Below are positions 35,606 to 45,049 of a stretch of 64,000 bases of DNA, in pieces; the stretch's first letter is position 1, and the number at the start of each line of letters is the position of its first letter. The DNA lies in contig OZ241871.1 in the NCBI GenBank assembly GCA_965202955.1, forward strand, positions 3,906,001-3,970,000, written 5' to 3'. Origin of the DNA: Bin5 sp034422415 (GTDB lineage: Bacteria > Chloroflexota > Anaerolineae > Caldilineales > Caldilineaceae). A program made the position numbers and the translations under genes. The notes under the pieces are model-generated. The model saw only the letters and a program-made list of their open reading frames with translations, did not search any database and was not told the origin of the DNA.

Positions 35606-36898
35606 GTGAAATTCGCACTCTCACCCTCTCTCGGCAGCGGCCTCGCCCCGTCGCCCACTCTCGCCATCAACGAGCGCGTACGGCAGATGTGGGCAGCAGG
35701 CGAAACGGTCTATCATCTCGGCTTCGGCGAATCCCGCTTTCCCGCGCACCCGAAGATCGTCCGCGCGCTGGCCGACAACGGCCACAGACGCAGCTACCTG
35801 CCCGGCGCAGGCATTCCTGAGCTTCGCCAAGCCGTTGCTGCGTTTTACGCTAGGCATCTGTGCCGCGAAATCGCTCCTGAACAGGTGATCGTCGCTCCGG
35901 GAAGCAAGGCGCTTCTCTTCGCATTCCAGGTGGCGGTGGCCGGCGCGACCATTCTGCCCACGCCCTCGTGGGTGAGCTACGAGCCGCAGGCCCGGCTGAT
36001 CGGCCGCCCCATTCTTCGCATCCCGTCAGACTCGCAGGAAGGCCACCGCCTCCGTCCTTCCCGGCTCGATCACATTCTCCGTACCTCCACACATGATCAG
36101 CATCTGCTCGTTTTGAACAGCCCGTCCAACCCTACGGGCCAGATGCTCGACCCCGACCTGCTGGCTGAGGTTGCAGCCATCTGCCGCCTCCACAAAGTTC
36201 TCGTGATCTCTGACGAGATCTATGCGCTGAACGCTTACGGAAGCGAGCACGTTTCGATCAGCCAATACTATCCCGAGGGCACTGTCGTCTTGGGCGGCAT
36301 GAGCAAACACCTCTCGCTTGGCGGCTGGCGGCTGGGTACCGCGATTGTGCCGCCTGGCGCCGCCGGCCGTTCGCTCTCTCAGGCCGTCGCCAAGGTCGGC
36401 AGCGAGCTTTGGTCATCAGTCTCAGCGCCCATCCAATACGCTGCTGTCGCCGCCTACAGCGAGGATCCAGAGCTCTCCGCCTACATTGATCGGTGCACCG
36501 GCCTCCACGCAAACCGGACCCGCTACCTCTGGCGTGGGCTCTGTGAGCTTGACGTGACCTGCGCCGAGCCTGAGGGCGGATTCTACCTTTTCCCCAACTT
36601 CGACCACTGGCGGTTGGCGCTTTCCGCAAGGGGCGTGGATACTTCAGAGGAGCTGGCCCGCTATCTGCTCGACGAGTGGCAGATTGCCGCATTGCCCGGC
36701 AGCGCATTTGGAACGCCGCCGCAGGAACTCTCGCTCCGCCTCTCTACCAGCTACATCGACCTTGAAACCGACGAAAAGGCCGCCGAAATAATCGCGCTCG
36801 CTGATGGCTTCCCCGACGAAGCGACGCTCATGCGCGATCACCATCCCGGAATGAACGAAGCCCTGGCCCGCTTCCGTCGTTTTCTCTCGAGCCTTTGA
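35606..36898 (+). CDS. Class I/II pyridoxal-phosphate aminotransferase
   Basis: A 430-residue fold-type I PLP enzyme that probably transfers an amino group from an amino acid taken up by the adjacent transporter. Visible motifs are NSPSNPTGQ (substrate-carboxylate binding), SDEIYALN and the PLP lysine in GGMSKHLSLGGWRLG, followed by the Arg of the PLP phosphate site. The GTG at 35606 begins the protein directly at KFALSPSLGSGLAPSPT; no good ribosome-binding site is visible. It lies just after the Liv operon and may be cotranscribed with it. Confidence 0.85.
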   Translation: MKFALSPSLGSGLAPSPTLAINERVRQMWAAGETVYHLGFGESRFPAHPKIVRALADNGHRRSYLPGAGIPELRQAVAAFYARHLCREIAPEQVIVAPGSKALLFAFQVAVAGATILPTPSWVSYEPQARLIGRPILRIPSDSQEGHRLRPSRLDHILRTSTHDQHLLVLNSPSNPTGQMLDPDLLAEVAAICRLHKVLVISDEIYALNAYGSEHVSISQYYPEGTVVLGGMSKHLSLGGWRLGTAIVPPGAAGRSLSQAVAKVGSELWSSVSAPIQYAAVAAYSEDPELSAYIDRCTGLHANRTRYLWRGLCELDVTCAEPEGGFYLFPNFDHWRLALSARGVDTSEELARYLLDEWQIAALPGSAFGTPPQELSLRLSTSYIDLETDEKAAEIIALADGFPDEATLMRDHHPGMNEALARFRRFLSSL

Positions 36899-37007
36899 AC
36901 TCCCTGCGCCCCGCCACGAAGCAGCCAGGTAACTGCCCTGCACCGGCCTCTATCCTATTCGGAAAAGCCTTTCGGACCTTCACATTTCTCCGCATCGGTA
37001 AAAACTC

Positions 37008-37952
37008 ATGACACGCCCACCTTCAAGCGAAGTCCAAATCGTCGCCGTCATCGGCGCAGGCACCATCGGTGCAAGCTGGGCAGCCTACTTTCTGGCCCAG
37101 GAGCTCGATGTCGTGGTCGTGGATCCGGTCCGGGCTGAGTACGACCTCCGCAGCGATATAGCTGAGGCCTGGCCTGTGCTGGAGAGGATGGGCCTGGCAC
37201 CTGGCGCTGACCCGGATCGTGTCCGTTTCTCACCGGCGATCCACGATGCTCTCTCCGCAGTCGACTTTATCCAGGAATGCGTTACGGAAAGATTGGCCGT
37301 CAAACAAGAGACACTGCGCTCCCTGGAAGAAGTGATCCGCCCCGATGTCGTCGTCAGCAGCAGCACGTCCTCTTTTCTGCCTTCCGCGATACAGGCTGAA
37401 GCAGCCCATCCCGGACGCGTTCTCGTCGGCCATCCCTTCAATCCGCCCCATCTCATTCCCCTCGTGGAAGTGGCTGGCGGAGAAAAGACGTCGCGTCAGG
37501 CGCTTGAATGGACTGTCGAGTTCTATCGCGCGATAGGCAAAGCGCCAGTCCTCCTGAAAAAGGAGGCAGTCGGCCACCTCGCCAACCGCCTGACCTCCGC
37601 GCTCTTCCGCGAAGCGGTCCACCTGGTCGCAGAAGGCTTCTCCACCGTCGAAGACATAGACGAAGTCATCATCAACGGACCAGGACTGCGTTGGGCCCTC
37701 CAGGGACCATTCGCCACCTACCACCTTGCGGGTGGCCGCGGCGGCATCGCCAACTACATGCGCCACATCGGCCCCACCCAGCAAGACCGCTGGCAGACGC
37801 TCGGAAACCCGCGCCTCGACGATGAGCTTGCGGCCCTCATTGTCCGCAGCGTCGAAGCGATGCTGACCCACACCTCGCCCGACCAGCTGGCCCGGCTGCG
37901 CGACGAAGGTCTGCTGGATCTGCTTCGCATGAAAGGCGGCCAGCAGTCGTGA
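37008..37952 (+). CDS. 3-hydroxyacyl-CoA/carnitine dehydrogenase-like protein
   Basis: A 314-residue NAD-dependent dehydrogenase of the 3-hydroxyacyl-CoA dehydrogenase family. The cofactor motif GAGTIG is at about residues 14-19. The catalytic region reads GHPFNPPHLIPLVEVAGG, with the family's His and Glu, and the C-terminal helical domain starts at KEAVGHLANRL. The size and the NPPHLIPLVEV segment resemble L-carnitine dehydrogenases and lambda-crystallin-type L-gulonate dehydrogenases more than classic FadB parts. Lying between two aminotransferases, it may oxidise a hydroxylated acid derived from an imported amino compound. Confidence 0.83.
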   Translation: MTRPPSSEVQIVAVIGAGTIGASWAAYFLAQELDVVVVDPVRAEYDLRSDIAEAWPVLERMGLAPGADPDRVRFSPAIHDALSAVDFIQECVTERLAVKQETLRSLEEVIRPDVVVSSSTSSFLPSAIQAEAAHPGRVLVGHPFNPPHLIPLVEVAGGEKTSRQALEWTVEFYRAIGKAPVLLKKEAVGHLANRLTSALFREAVHLVAEGFSTVEDIDEVIINGPGLRWALQGPFATYHLAGGRGGIANYMRHIGPTQQDRWQTLGNPRLDDELAALIVRSVEAMLTHTSPDQLARLRDEGLLDLLRMKGGQQS

Positions 37953-38275
37953 CCGCAGACAGTCGTGAGGGCCGACGGCGGCTGCCTTGATAATGGCAGG
38001 CGCCGTATAACGCTGGAGTCGTCCCTCCTGACATCCATGCTCTTGATCACGTCTCGCTCACGGAGTAAGACTGACTTAATCTTCTCGACGAAGGGTCTTG
38101 GATGTACATTTGCATCTGAGCTTAGATTTGATCGCCGGCGACATCAGCCTCCTTCTCCTCGTGACCCCTACCGAGCCGAACCAGCGCCATATTAAGCGAA
38201 ATGTGCGCCGACAAACTCTGGCGCGAGGCTCCTCCGCCTGTTCCTCCTCTTTCCCACAGGCGAAGCCCCAAATCA
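37953..38275. other. Intergenic region before second aminotransferase
   Basis: About 320 bases without a gene that I can support. Short frames exist but have no ribosome-binding sites or motifs. The 3' end leads into the promoter for the aminotransferase gene. Confidence 0.4.
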
Positions 38276-38304
38276 TTGCAAGCCGTCCCAAGTTCGAGTA
38301 AAAT
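38276..38304 (+). promoter_or_regulatory. Promoter of second aminotransferase gene
   Basis: TTGCAA (38276-38281) and TAAAAT (38299-38304) are 17 bases apart, a good sigma-70-type match. Transcription would start near 38311, leaving a leader of about 30 bases before the GTG at 38341. Confidence 0.5.
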
Positions 38305-38340
38305 TCCCGCGTTGTTTCTGTCCCCTTTACCAGGCAGCAG

Positions 38341-39528
38341 GTGAGGCGGCCCGTGTATCCGGCTACACGCACGACCAACTTCAACCAGTCGATGATCCGC
38401 GAGATGACGAGGCTGGCCATGCGGCACGACGCCGTCAACATGAGCCAGGGCTTCCCTGACTTCGATCCACCTGAAGTGATAGTCAACGCGGCCGTGGAGG
38501 CCATCCGCGGCGCGGCCAATCAGTACACGGTCACTTGGGGCTACCCGCCCCTGCGCAGCGTGCTGGCACGTCAATATACCGAGCAGCTCGGGTGGACAGT
38601 CGACCCGGACGTCCACGTCTGCGTCGTCTGCGGGGTAACCGAAGGCATTACGACCACGCTGCTGGCCCTGCTCAACCCAGGCGATGAACTGATCATCCTC
38701 GAACCCGGCCATGAGAATTTCCGCCCGTCTGCGCTCTTGGCCGACGCCACAGCCGTTCCTGTCGTGCTTGAGGCCCCGGACTACCGCATCGACCCGGACC
38801 GCCTGGAGGCTGCCTTAACCGCCCGCACGCGCGCCCTTCTTCTCAACACGCCCCACAACCCGACCGGGCGCGTCTTCGAACGCGACGAGCTCGACGCGTT
38901 GACCGATTTCGTCAACCGCCATGACCTCATTCTCATTACAGACGAGATCTACGACCGCATCCTTTACGATGGCCGCGAGCATGTCTCGCCCGGCAGCCTG
39001 GACGGCCTGGTGGAGCGAACGGTGACTGTCGGCGGGCTGGGCAAAAGTTTCGCCGTTACCGGCTGGCGGCTGGGCTACGTGATCGCCCGCGAGCCACTCT
39101 CATCCGCCATCCGCGCCGTTCACGACTATTCGACGATCTGCGCGCCCACGCCGCTGCAGGCTGCCGCGGCCGTCGCCCTCGATCAGCCGACCGACTACTG
39201 GGCGCAAATGCGCGAGGAGTACGGAGAACGGCGCGAACTGATTATGGAGATCCTCAGCCGCGCCGGCTTCAGCGCCATCCGGCCGCAGGGCTCCTACTAC
39301 ACCATGGCCGGCTACCGCAACATCGATGCCCCACAGGCTGCATGGGACTCGCACCGCTTTGCGCGCTGGTTGACGACGGACATCGGCGTGGCCGTCGTCG
39401 CAGGCATCAACTTCTACACCGTGGACAGGGAAAAGTACGGGGAGGGCTTTGTTCGCTTTGCCTTTGCCAAGCGGCTCGAAACACTGCGCGAAGCAAGCAG
39501 ACGCCTGTCAGTTATAGCGGCAGGATAA
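38341..39528 (+). CDS. Aspartate aminotransferase-like PLP enzyme
   Basis: A 395-residue class I aminotransferase distinct from the one at 35606. It contains NTPHNPTGR, TDEIYDRILYDG, and GLGKSFAVTGWRLGY with the PLP lysine; the C-terminal part ends INFYTVDREKYGEGFVRFAFAK, with the substrate-binding Arg. The pattern fits the aspartate/aromatic/kynurenine aminotransferase group (subgroup I-gamma-like). Two GTG codons (38341 and 38353) can start it; neither has a strong ribosome-binding site. A terminator follows at 39548-39585. Confidence 0.87.
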   Translation: MRRPVYPATRTTNFNQSMIREMTRLAMRHDAVNMSQGFPDFDPPEVIVNAAVEAIRGAANQYTVTWGYPPLRSVLARQYTEQLGWTVDPDVHVCVVCGVTEGITTTLLALLNPGDELIILEPGHENFRPSALLADATAVPVVLEAPDYRIDPDRLEAALTARTRALLLNTPHNPTGRVFERDELDALTDFVNRHDLILITDEIYDRILYDGREHVSPGSLDGLVERTVTVGGLGKSFAVTGWRLGYVIAREPLSSAIRAVHDYSTICAPTPLQAAAAVALDQPTDYWAQMREEYGERRELIMEILSRAGFSAIRPQGSYYTMAGYRNIDAPQAAWDSHRFARWLTTDIGVAVVAGINFYTVDREKYGEGFVRFAFAKRLETLREASRRLSVIAAG

Positions 39529-39547
39529 GCTTCGATCCGCTCACAGC

Positions 39548-39585
39548 GGCCCGCTATTTCCCAGGAGACGCGGGCCTTTCTTCTT
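39548..39585 (+). terminator. Rho-independent terminator after aminotransferase
   Basis: GGCCCGC (39548-39554) pairs with GCGGGCC (39570-39576) across a 15-base loop, followed by TTTCTTCTT. It separates the plus-strand catabolic region from the convergent 1530-residue gene. Confidence 0.65.
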
Positions 39586-39621
39586 CGCCTTCGCCTGTAT
39601 TGATCATGGCTAGGGATCGCC

Positions 39622-42600
39622 TCATTCTTCTTGCTTCGGCACCGGAAAGGAGACGAGAGCAATCGAGTCCTCGCCCGATTCGGTCACGATCCTGGGCGCC
39701 CCCTCTACCGTGACATCGTAAACGCCGCCGATTAGCCGCAGCGGGCCAGGCGGCAGTTCTGCCGGCATGGGAATGGCCGCGCTGATCGTGTGCGGCGAGC
39801 GGTCCATGCGCAGCTCCGGGTCCCACTGTGTGATCAGGTTGCCACCTTCGTCCAGGAGATGCAGAAAGGCTTTCTCTCCTCCAGTTAACCTTTCCGGATC
39901 GCCGCTCCACTCCATGTGGACCACTAACATGCCGCCCGCCGGAGGGAACTCCGGCTCGACCTGAACGCGGTTTAGCATTAGGCCGTTTTCATATGCGACC
40001 TCTAGCGATTTCCACTGGCCTGGATCAGGACGAGAGAAGAGATGAAGAGTCCAGTTGTCAAGTAAAGTTGTTGCTGCCAGATTGTAATGCTGGGAAAGCT
40101 CTTCGAGGGGGCGTTCATTCAGGTCGCTGAAGCCGCCCTGCGGAACTGGCAGCAAGACCCTACCGAATCCTCTCTCAGAGAGCGTCTCCACATGGGGAAG
40201 ACCATGGGCGTACCTTGAGCCAAATTCGACGTACGTCTGCCCCACCGATTTGGGGTGGTAGTAGGGAATGGCGTAGTCGACATAGTTACTCAGGGCAGTC
40301 TGTACTTCTGCGGGCGAAAGTCCTCTTCCCCATTGTTCGATTTTGGCGGACAGTTGACGCAAGCCCCTTGATTGGCTGAATGACGGATCGAAGTAGTGAT
40401 TGCTGAGACTGAAGAGGTTTCCGGCCACGTAGACACAGATCAGAAGGGCCATCGCAACATGCCCCATGGAGACCTTCATCAGAGTTGTCGGGCCGCTTGA
40501 AAATGGCTCTGCTGTCCAGATTCGCCACCTCCAGCCAAGCCGCCTCTCCACTTCACCTCCGATGGCGGCTGCTCCAATTGACACCATAACCGCGAAAGGT
40601 ATGAGCGCCGCGACCGTCAAATGCTCGTCGATGGATGGAAACGCCACAGTGCTTCCGAGAGTCCATATCCCAATCATTGGAATCACAAGGTAAAGGAGTA
40701 GCAGAACCTGTACGCAAAGAACGCCTGTGGTGCCTGCGGTCTCCTTCACGTCCGCATCGGTCGGAGCCCTATCATCTACATTGTGCGATTCGCTTTCGGA
40801 TGACAGCTTCTGAGCGCCATTCCGGCCGAAAAATGCGGCCAGTACGCCAGCAATGATAGCTGCGAAGGCCAGAATGCCAGCTTCAAACTGCCAGATTGCG
40901 TGGGGCACACTGTGGCCTAACAAAAGGAGGCCAAGCTGGCGCAAAAGCATGACACCCAGCGAGTAAGACTTCGAGTAGCCTCCGTCGAACCACAACTTCA
41001 GCCAAGGCAGAACGGCCCAGGGGAGGGCCAGGACTACTACGGCTGCTTGCGCCAACAACCACCTGATGGCAAGGGAATCTGGCAATAGTGGAACTCTCCC
41101 AACCTTCCTGTTGCGAGACTCGCGCACAAAGAGAAAGATGACGTAAAGGTTCTGGACCAAAAGAATCATGACCGCAATTCCGCTTGTGTACAGGGCAACA
41201 GCTGTACACCCAACAAGACCTGCCCCTGACCGGAGCCCGCCACCAGTTCTGATGAACTTTAGTGCCAAAATCATGCTGGCCGCGGAGAGCGCGAGGCCTA
41301 ACAATCCGGCCTCCGCAACTTGGCTGTGCCCGATGGCGAACGCGCTGACTGCCAAAAGGATGCTGCTCACCAGGGCGACAGAACTTGACAAGCGCAGTTG
41401 CCTGGCAAGGACATAGGCCAGCGCGATCGAAGCCGTACCAGCAAGAGCATTGACTGCCCGCAGAGCAAACTCGCTGCTCCCAACCAGCACATGCCAGATG
41501 CGCTGAATCACTAGGCTCAGGATTGGGTCCAGGGCGAGGTCGGTTGACTCAGCCCAGGAAATGGTGTTGAGAATGTGGGTATCCATTTCGACCGGGCTCA
41601 GTTCCTGAAATCCCAACCTGAAGAGTCGCAGAGCAAAGCCCAAAATGGTGACCAAGATCAGGATTACGGGCCAAATCCTTCTGTCATCCTGAGCGCTTTC
41701 GGAAAATACAGCACTCGCTCCAAAAGCCGGCCCAATAGAACGCTCGGTGCCAGCAGTTCCCTGGATTTCCCTGGTTGCCGATGTAATCCCTCGCCAACTA
41801 GCAGGGCCGAAGCGCACTATGCCTTGACGCAAAAGCAACAGCCCTTTCCATATGGAGGCGCGCAGTGCGAACAGTAGAGCCGCCCATGCGACACCGCTGA
41901 CTGCCAGTCCCCAGCGAATGCTTTCGGGGCGATAGCGCAGGTCCAGCGTTCCAACTCCGGCCGGTAAGGGAATGCCCAGAAATGCATTGTGGGCCCGCAC
42001 GATGGGCAGCTCCTCGCCAGAAGCTTGGCCGGCAGCTTCGGTCCAGCGGGCCTTCCAACCGGGCAGCCAGTTTTCGCTGACGAAGAGCAGGCCTTCCTGG
42101 TCGCTCTCGATTTCGAATCTCAAGTGTGCCGTCCCGACCTGCTCTGCGCGCAGCGAGGCCGAACCGCCGCTTCCGAGCGTCAGACGGTCGCCGTTCCAGT
42201 CGGGCCCCAGAATGTCAGCGTCAGACTCCGCGACGAGAATCACCTCCTTCGGGTCAAAGTTGGGATCTGCCAGGAGGCCGGGGGCATCTCGGTCCGCCAC
42301 ATTCCTCAGCGCTTCCTGCGCCCACCACCAACGGGGCGATATGGCTTCAAGCGTGTGGAGGCGGTTTGCCTCTCCTTCGACCGGGAATTCCTCGAGCAAT
42401 CGGCTGGCGACAGGCAGCTCCTCGCGCCAGGTCAGGACCGTCCCCACGCCGGTCAGCTCCCACAGACGATGCAGCGGAAAGTCGTGGAACAGGGAATCGT
42501 AGTAGAAGAGGCGCATTGGGCTGCTGCCCCAGACATCCTCCCAGCCTACGAAGAGCCCGCTGCTGTCCGGTAGGCGGAATTCATTGTAGACGCGCGGCGG

Positions 42601-44214
42601 CGGGCTGGATCCGCCGCCAGCCAGCGCGAGCGAAGCTTCCATAGTAGCCTCAGCCTCTGTCCTGTCTAGCGAGATCCGTACTTGTGGCCCGTCCGAGAGA
42701 TTCGTAGAGAAGCTGGCAAGCAGCAGGTCGGCGACAAGCAGTGGGAAGAGCAGCAGAAGAGTTGTACGCGTGATTCGTTTTGCGTTGCACAAATGTGCAA
42801 AGGTTGCTGCGAAAAGCAGAGCCAGCGCGCCGGAAATCAGAAAGCGCGGAACGGCCACACCTGTACGATTAGGGATCAGCCAGAAGAAGAGGAAGGTTAC
42901 AGCGCCTGCAAGCGTTGCGCCGAGAAGCCCCCAACTGAGGAGCCGGCGCAGACGGACAGCCAGCAATGGCAACACAGCCAACCCGTACCCGGCCAATACG
43001 CTCAGCGAAAAGACAGCCACATAGATGGCGCGTTCCTGCCCGCGAAAGAGGTCGCCGCCAGGAGCGTAGCGGAAGAAGAGGCCGTATAGAGGTCCTTTGG
43101 CGCCGTAGGAAAGGAGGATGGCAAGTACGCAACAGATTACAAAGAAGAGGGCCGGGGCCCGCCCCAGGTTTCGGTCGATGGCGACGAAATGCGCAGGTGA
43201 GAACAGGGCGGCAACAGCAGCCAGAGCCAGTCCGAGACCGATTATACCAATGTACTGGGGGGAGAACTCGGTCAGTACGCCCGGGAAGAGGAACTGCCAG
43301 CTGTCCTCCCACTCAAAACCCCCTGTCAGATAGTCCGAAGGAACGAATGCGCGTACCGAATATTGCGTTAACTCCCAAGTTGGCCACAGTTGCACTAGGC
43401 TCAACGTCAACAGAGAGGTGACGTAGAGGAGAGCCCGCCCCGTGTAGCGCAGCAGGGGGCCGGAGTCGATCCCCTGGCCGGCGATGCCCGACGGCAGCCC
43501 CCGCCACTGCACTCCAGCTCGCGTGAGTTCGGCGACACCCAGCATCAGGATCCAGGCCCCCACGGTGTAGGTCAAAAACAGGAATGTCTGTGGATGGCCG
43601 CCGTAGAATGCGATCGCGTGCACGGCGGCGGCAGCCAGCCAGCGCCTCCAATTGGGAGCGCCGGCCCTGCCGGGTGTCAGCAGGAGTAGAATCAGGGGAA
43701 GCCAGACACCTGTGCGCAGGATGCTGAACTGCAGGGGCGGATAGCCGGTCAGGTAGCCTGAGAACCCAAATATGAGACCTGCGGCAAAGGCCGGCAGGCG
43801 CTGGCCTGTCAGGCGTCGGACAAAGGCGTAGGTAAAGGAGCAGGCCAGGAAGATATGCAGCGCCGCTTCAAAGTGCAACCAGTAGAGCCTGGCTGCGGCG
43901 CCGCGCGCGAGTCCCGTGAGAAGCAGCAGCGCGTTGCTTACGGGGTAGAAGACTGCTGCTTGGGGATCGGCCAGGTATGGGTGGCCGGAGTTTGTGTGGG
44001 GGTCCCACACCGGCAGCCGCAGTCCGAGCAGCGCATCCAGCTGGAACATGCTGAATGGAAGGAAGAGTTGGGTGAAGTCGTTTGCCGAAAATGAGGCCAA
44101 TCCGAGGAGGTGGGGAGAGAAGAAGAGGAGAACCAGAGCAGCGTATGCGAGATATACCGGGAAAGTCGCCGCGGCAGGTTGGCTATCGGGCTGCTCTTGT
44201 TTCAGTCGGCTCAT
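39622..44214 (-). CDS. YfhO-like membrane protein fused to GT-C glycosyltransferase
   Basis: A 1530-residue polytopic membrane protein. The N-terminal half (about 1-830) resembles the YfhO family, with many hydrophobic segments, the FSANDFTQLFLPFS opening and a soluble beta-rich region ending GIPLPAGVGTLDLRYRPESI, which in relatives precedes the last helix. The second half (about 860-1400) is a new membrane block beginning FALRLFRLGFQELSPVEMDTH, with the acidic first-loop residue typical of PMT/ArnT-like GT-C transferases. A soluble C-terminal domain (about 1400-1530) ends the protein. YfhO proteins support lipoteichoic or lipid glycosylation. The join looks like a genuine gene fusion. The acceptor is unknown. 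Confidence 0.72.
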   Translation of the reverse strand: MSRLKQEQPDSQPAAATFPVYLAYAALVLLFFSPHLLGLASFSANDFTQLFLPFSMFQLDALLGLRLPVWDPHTNSGHPYLADPQAAVFYPVSNALLLLTGLARGAAARLYWLHFEAALHIFLACSFTYAFVRRLTGQRLPAFAAGLIFGFSGYLTGYPPLQFSILRTGVWLPLILLLLTPGRAGAPNWRRWLAAAAVHAIAFYGGHPQTFLFLTYTVGAWILMLGVAELTRAGVQWRGLPSGIAGQGIDSGPLLRYTGRALLYVTSLLTLSLVQLWPTWELTQYSVRAFVPSDYLTGGFEWEDSWQFLFPGVLTEFSPQYIGIIGLGLALAAVAALFSPAHFVAIDRNLGRAPALFFVICCVLAILLSYGAKGPLYGLFFRYAPGGDLFRGQERAIYVAVFSLSVLAGYGLAVLPLLAVRLRRLLSWGLLGATLAGAVTFLFFWLIPNRTGVAVPRFLISGALALLFAATFAHLCNAKRITRTTLLLLFPLLVADLLLASFSTNLSDGPQVRISLDRTEAEATMEASLALAGGGSSPPPRVYNEFRLPDSSGLFVGWEDVWGSSPMRLFYYDSLFHDFPLHRLWELTGVGTVLTWREELPVASRLLEEFPVEGEANRLHTLEAISPRWWWAQEALRNVADRDAPGLLADPNFDPKEVILVAESDADILGPDWNGDRLTLGSGGSASLRAEQVGTAHLRFEIESDQEGLLFVSENWLPGWKARWTEAAGQASGEELPIVRAHNAFLGIPLPAGVGTLDLRYRPESIRWGLAVSGVAWAALLFALRASIWKGLLLLRQGIVRFGPASWRGITSATREIQGTAGTERSIGPAFGASAVFSESAQDDRRIWPVILILVTILGFALRLFRLGFQELSPVEMDTHILNTISWAESTDLALDPILSLVIQRIWHVLVGSSEFALRAVNALAGTASIALAYVLARQLRLSSSVALVSSILLAVSAFAIGHSQVAEAGLLGLALSAASMILALKFIRTGGGLRSGAGLVGCTAVALYTSGIAVMILLVQNLYVIFLFVRESRNRKVGRVPLLPDSLAIRWLLAQAAVVVLALPWAVLPWLKLWFDGGYSKSYSLGVMLLRQLGLLLLGHSVPHAIWQFEAGILAFAAIIAGVLAAFFGRNGAQKLSSESESHNVDDRAPTDADVKETAGTTGVLCVQVLLLLYLVIPMIGIWTLGSTVAFPSIDEHLTVAALIPFAVMVSIGAAAIGGEVERRLGWRWRIWTAEPFSSGPTTLMKVSMGHVAMALLICVYVAGNLFSLSNHYFDPSFSQSRGLRQLSAKIEQWGRGLSPAEVQTALSNYVDYAIPYYHPKSVGQTYVEFGSRYAHGLPHVETLSERGFGRVLLPVPQGGFSDLNERPLEELSQHYNLAATTLLDNWTLHLFSRPDPGQWKSLEVAYENGLMLNRVQVEPEFPPAGGMLVVHMEWSGDPERLTGGEKAFLHLLDEGGNLITQWDPELRMDRSPHTISAAIPMPAELPPGPLRLIGGVYDVTVEGAPRIVTESGEDSIALVSFPVPKQEE

Positions 44215-44456
44215 CGGTCCGGCGCTGGGCGTTCAGGCTAGGCTCTGGAATGGTGAAAAGGAAGGGGCAGGCGTGCGGTTCGGCCATTCACAGCCTTTCA
44301 ACTCATTTGCTCACCCCACGATTCTAATGAGCGCGATCCCCTCAAGGCAAATGGTCCGTGTCTCATAGCGGAGGCTCATTCACGCTGAACTGCAATCTGG
44401 ACGGTCATGCTGCGGGCGGCTGCGGGTAGATTCGATCCGGCCGAAATTAACTCATC

Positions 44457-44829
44457 CTATGCGACGAGATCAACGATAAAATAGCTCGCCAGGCCCAAGA
44501 AGAGAGCAAAGCCAAGGATATCTGTCGAGGCTGTCACCATCATGCTGGAGCCGAGAGCTGGATCGATGCCAAACCTGCGCAGCGTCATTGGCACGGCGAC
44601 ACCTACCGTGGCCGCAACGTTTCAGCTCCTCAAGTACATCGGCGGCCTCCTCCCAGGGTAGTTCATGGAGGACGAGGCTCTGATAGTCAGGCGGGAGACG
44701 GTAGAGGATTTCCGAACTGTCTGCAGGATGAATTCGGCGCAAAATGCCGGTGACGGTCCCGGTCTCGCCCCCGTCAAGCAGCAGTTCGACTCGCTCATAC
44801 AGTGCGTCGATGGCTACGGGAGCGACCAT
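44457..44829 (-). pseudogene. mgtE: mgtE remnant with large internal deletion
   Basis: The first 70 codons, from an ATG at 44829 with GGAG six bases upstream, match the start of the MgtE Mg transporter N domain (ILRRIHPADSSEILYRLPP). After 44620 the reading frame is lost, but another frame from 44615 to 44457 gives the exact style of an MgtE C-terminus: ATVGVAVPMTLRR, then GIDPALGSSMMVTASTDILG and a final membrane helix. About 330 codons, comprising most of the N domain, the CBS pair and the first membrane helices, are missing, and the junction (within 44616-44619) is out of frame. The product cannot transport Mg. Confidence 0.85.
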
Positions 44830-45049
44830 TTGAGTCTCCACAGGTTGCTTACGATGTATCGGGCAGTCCGCGTCCGCGACGTAGACCGACCGGGCACCCG
44901 GCAAGCTATTGTCCGGGCCGTTCCAATCAAAAGCGCCGACCGTGACCCGGCCGGCGCGGCCCTATCCTTCCCGCTGCTCCTATCGCTTGGGGGCATGCTG
45001 GCCCCACTCAGTTCGCTACAGGGCGCCCCCGAATACGGACTTTCGGTTG

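Noticed and set aside
44215..44456. Possible small gene or tRNA between the mgtE remnant and the YfhO fusion
   Set aside because: No cloverleaf, conserved T-loop or ribosome-binding site could be found.
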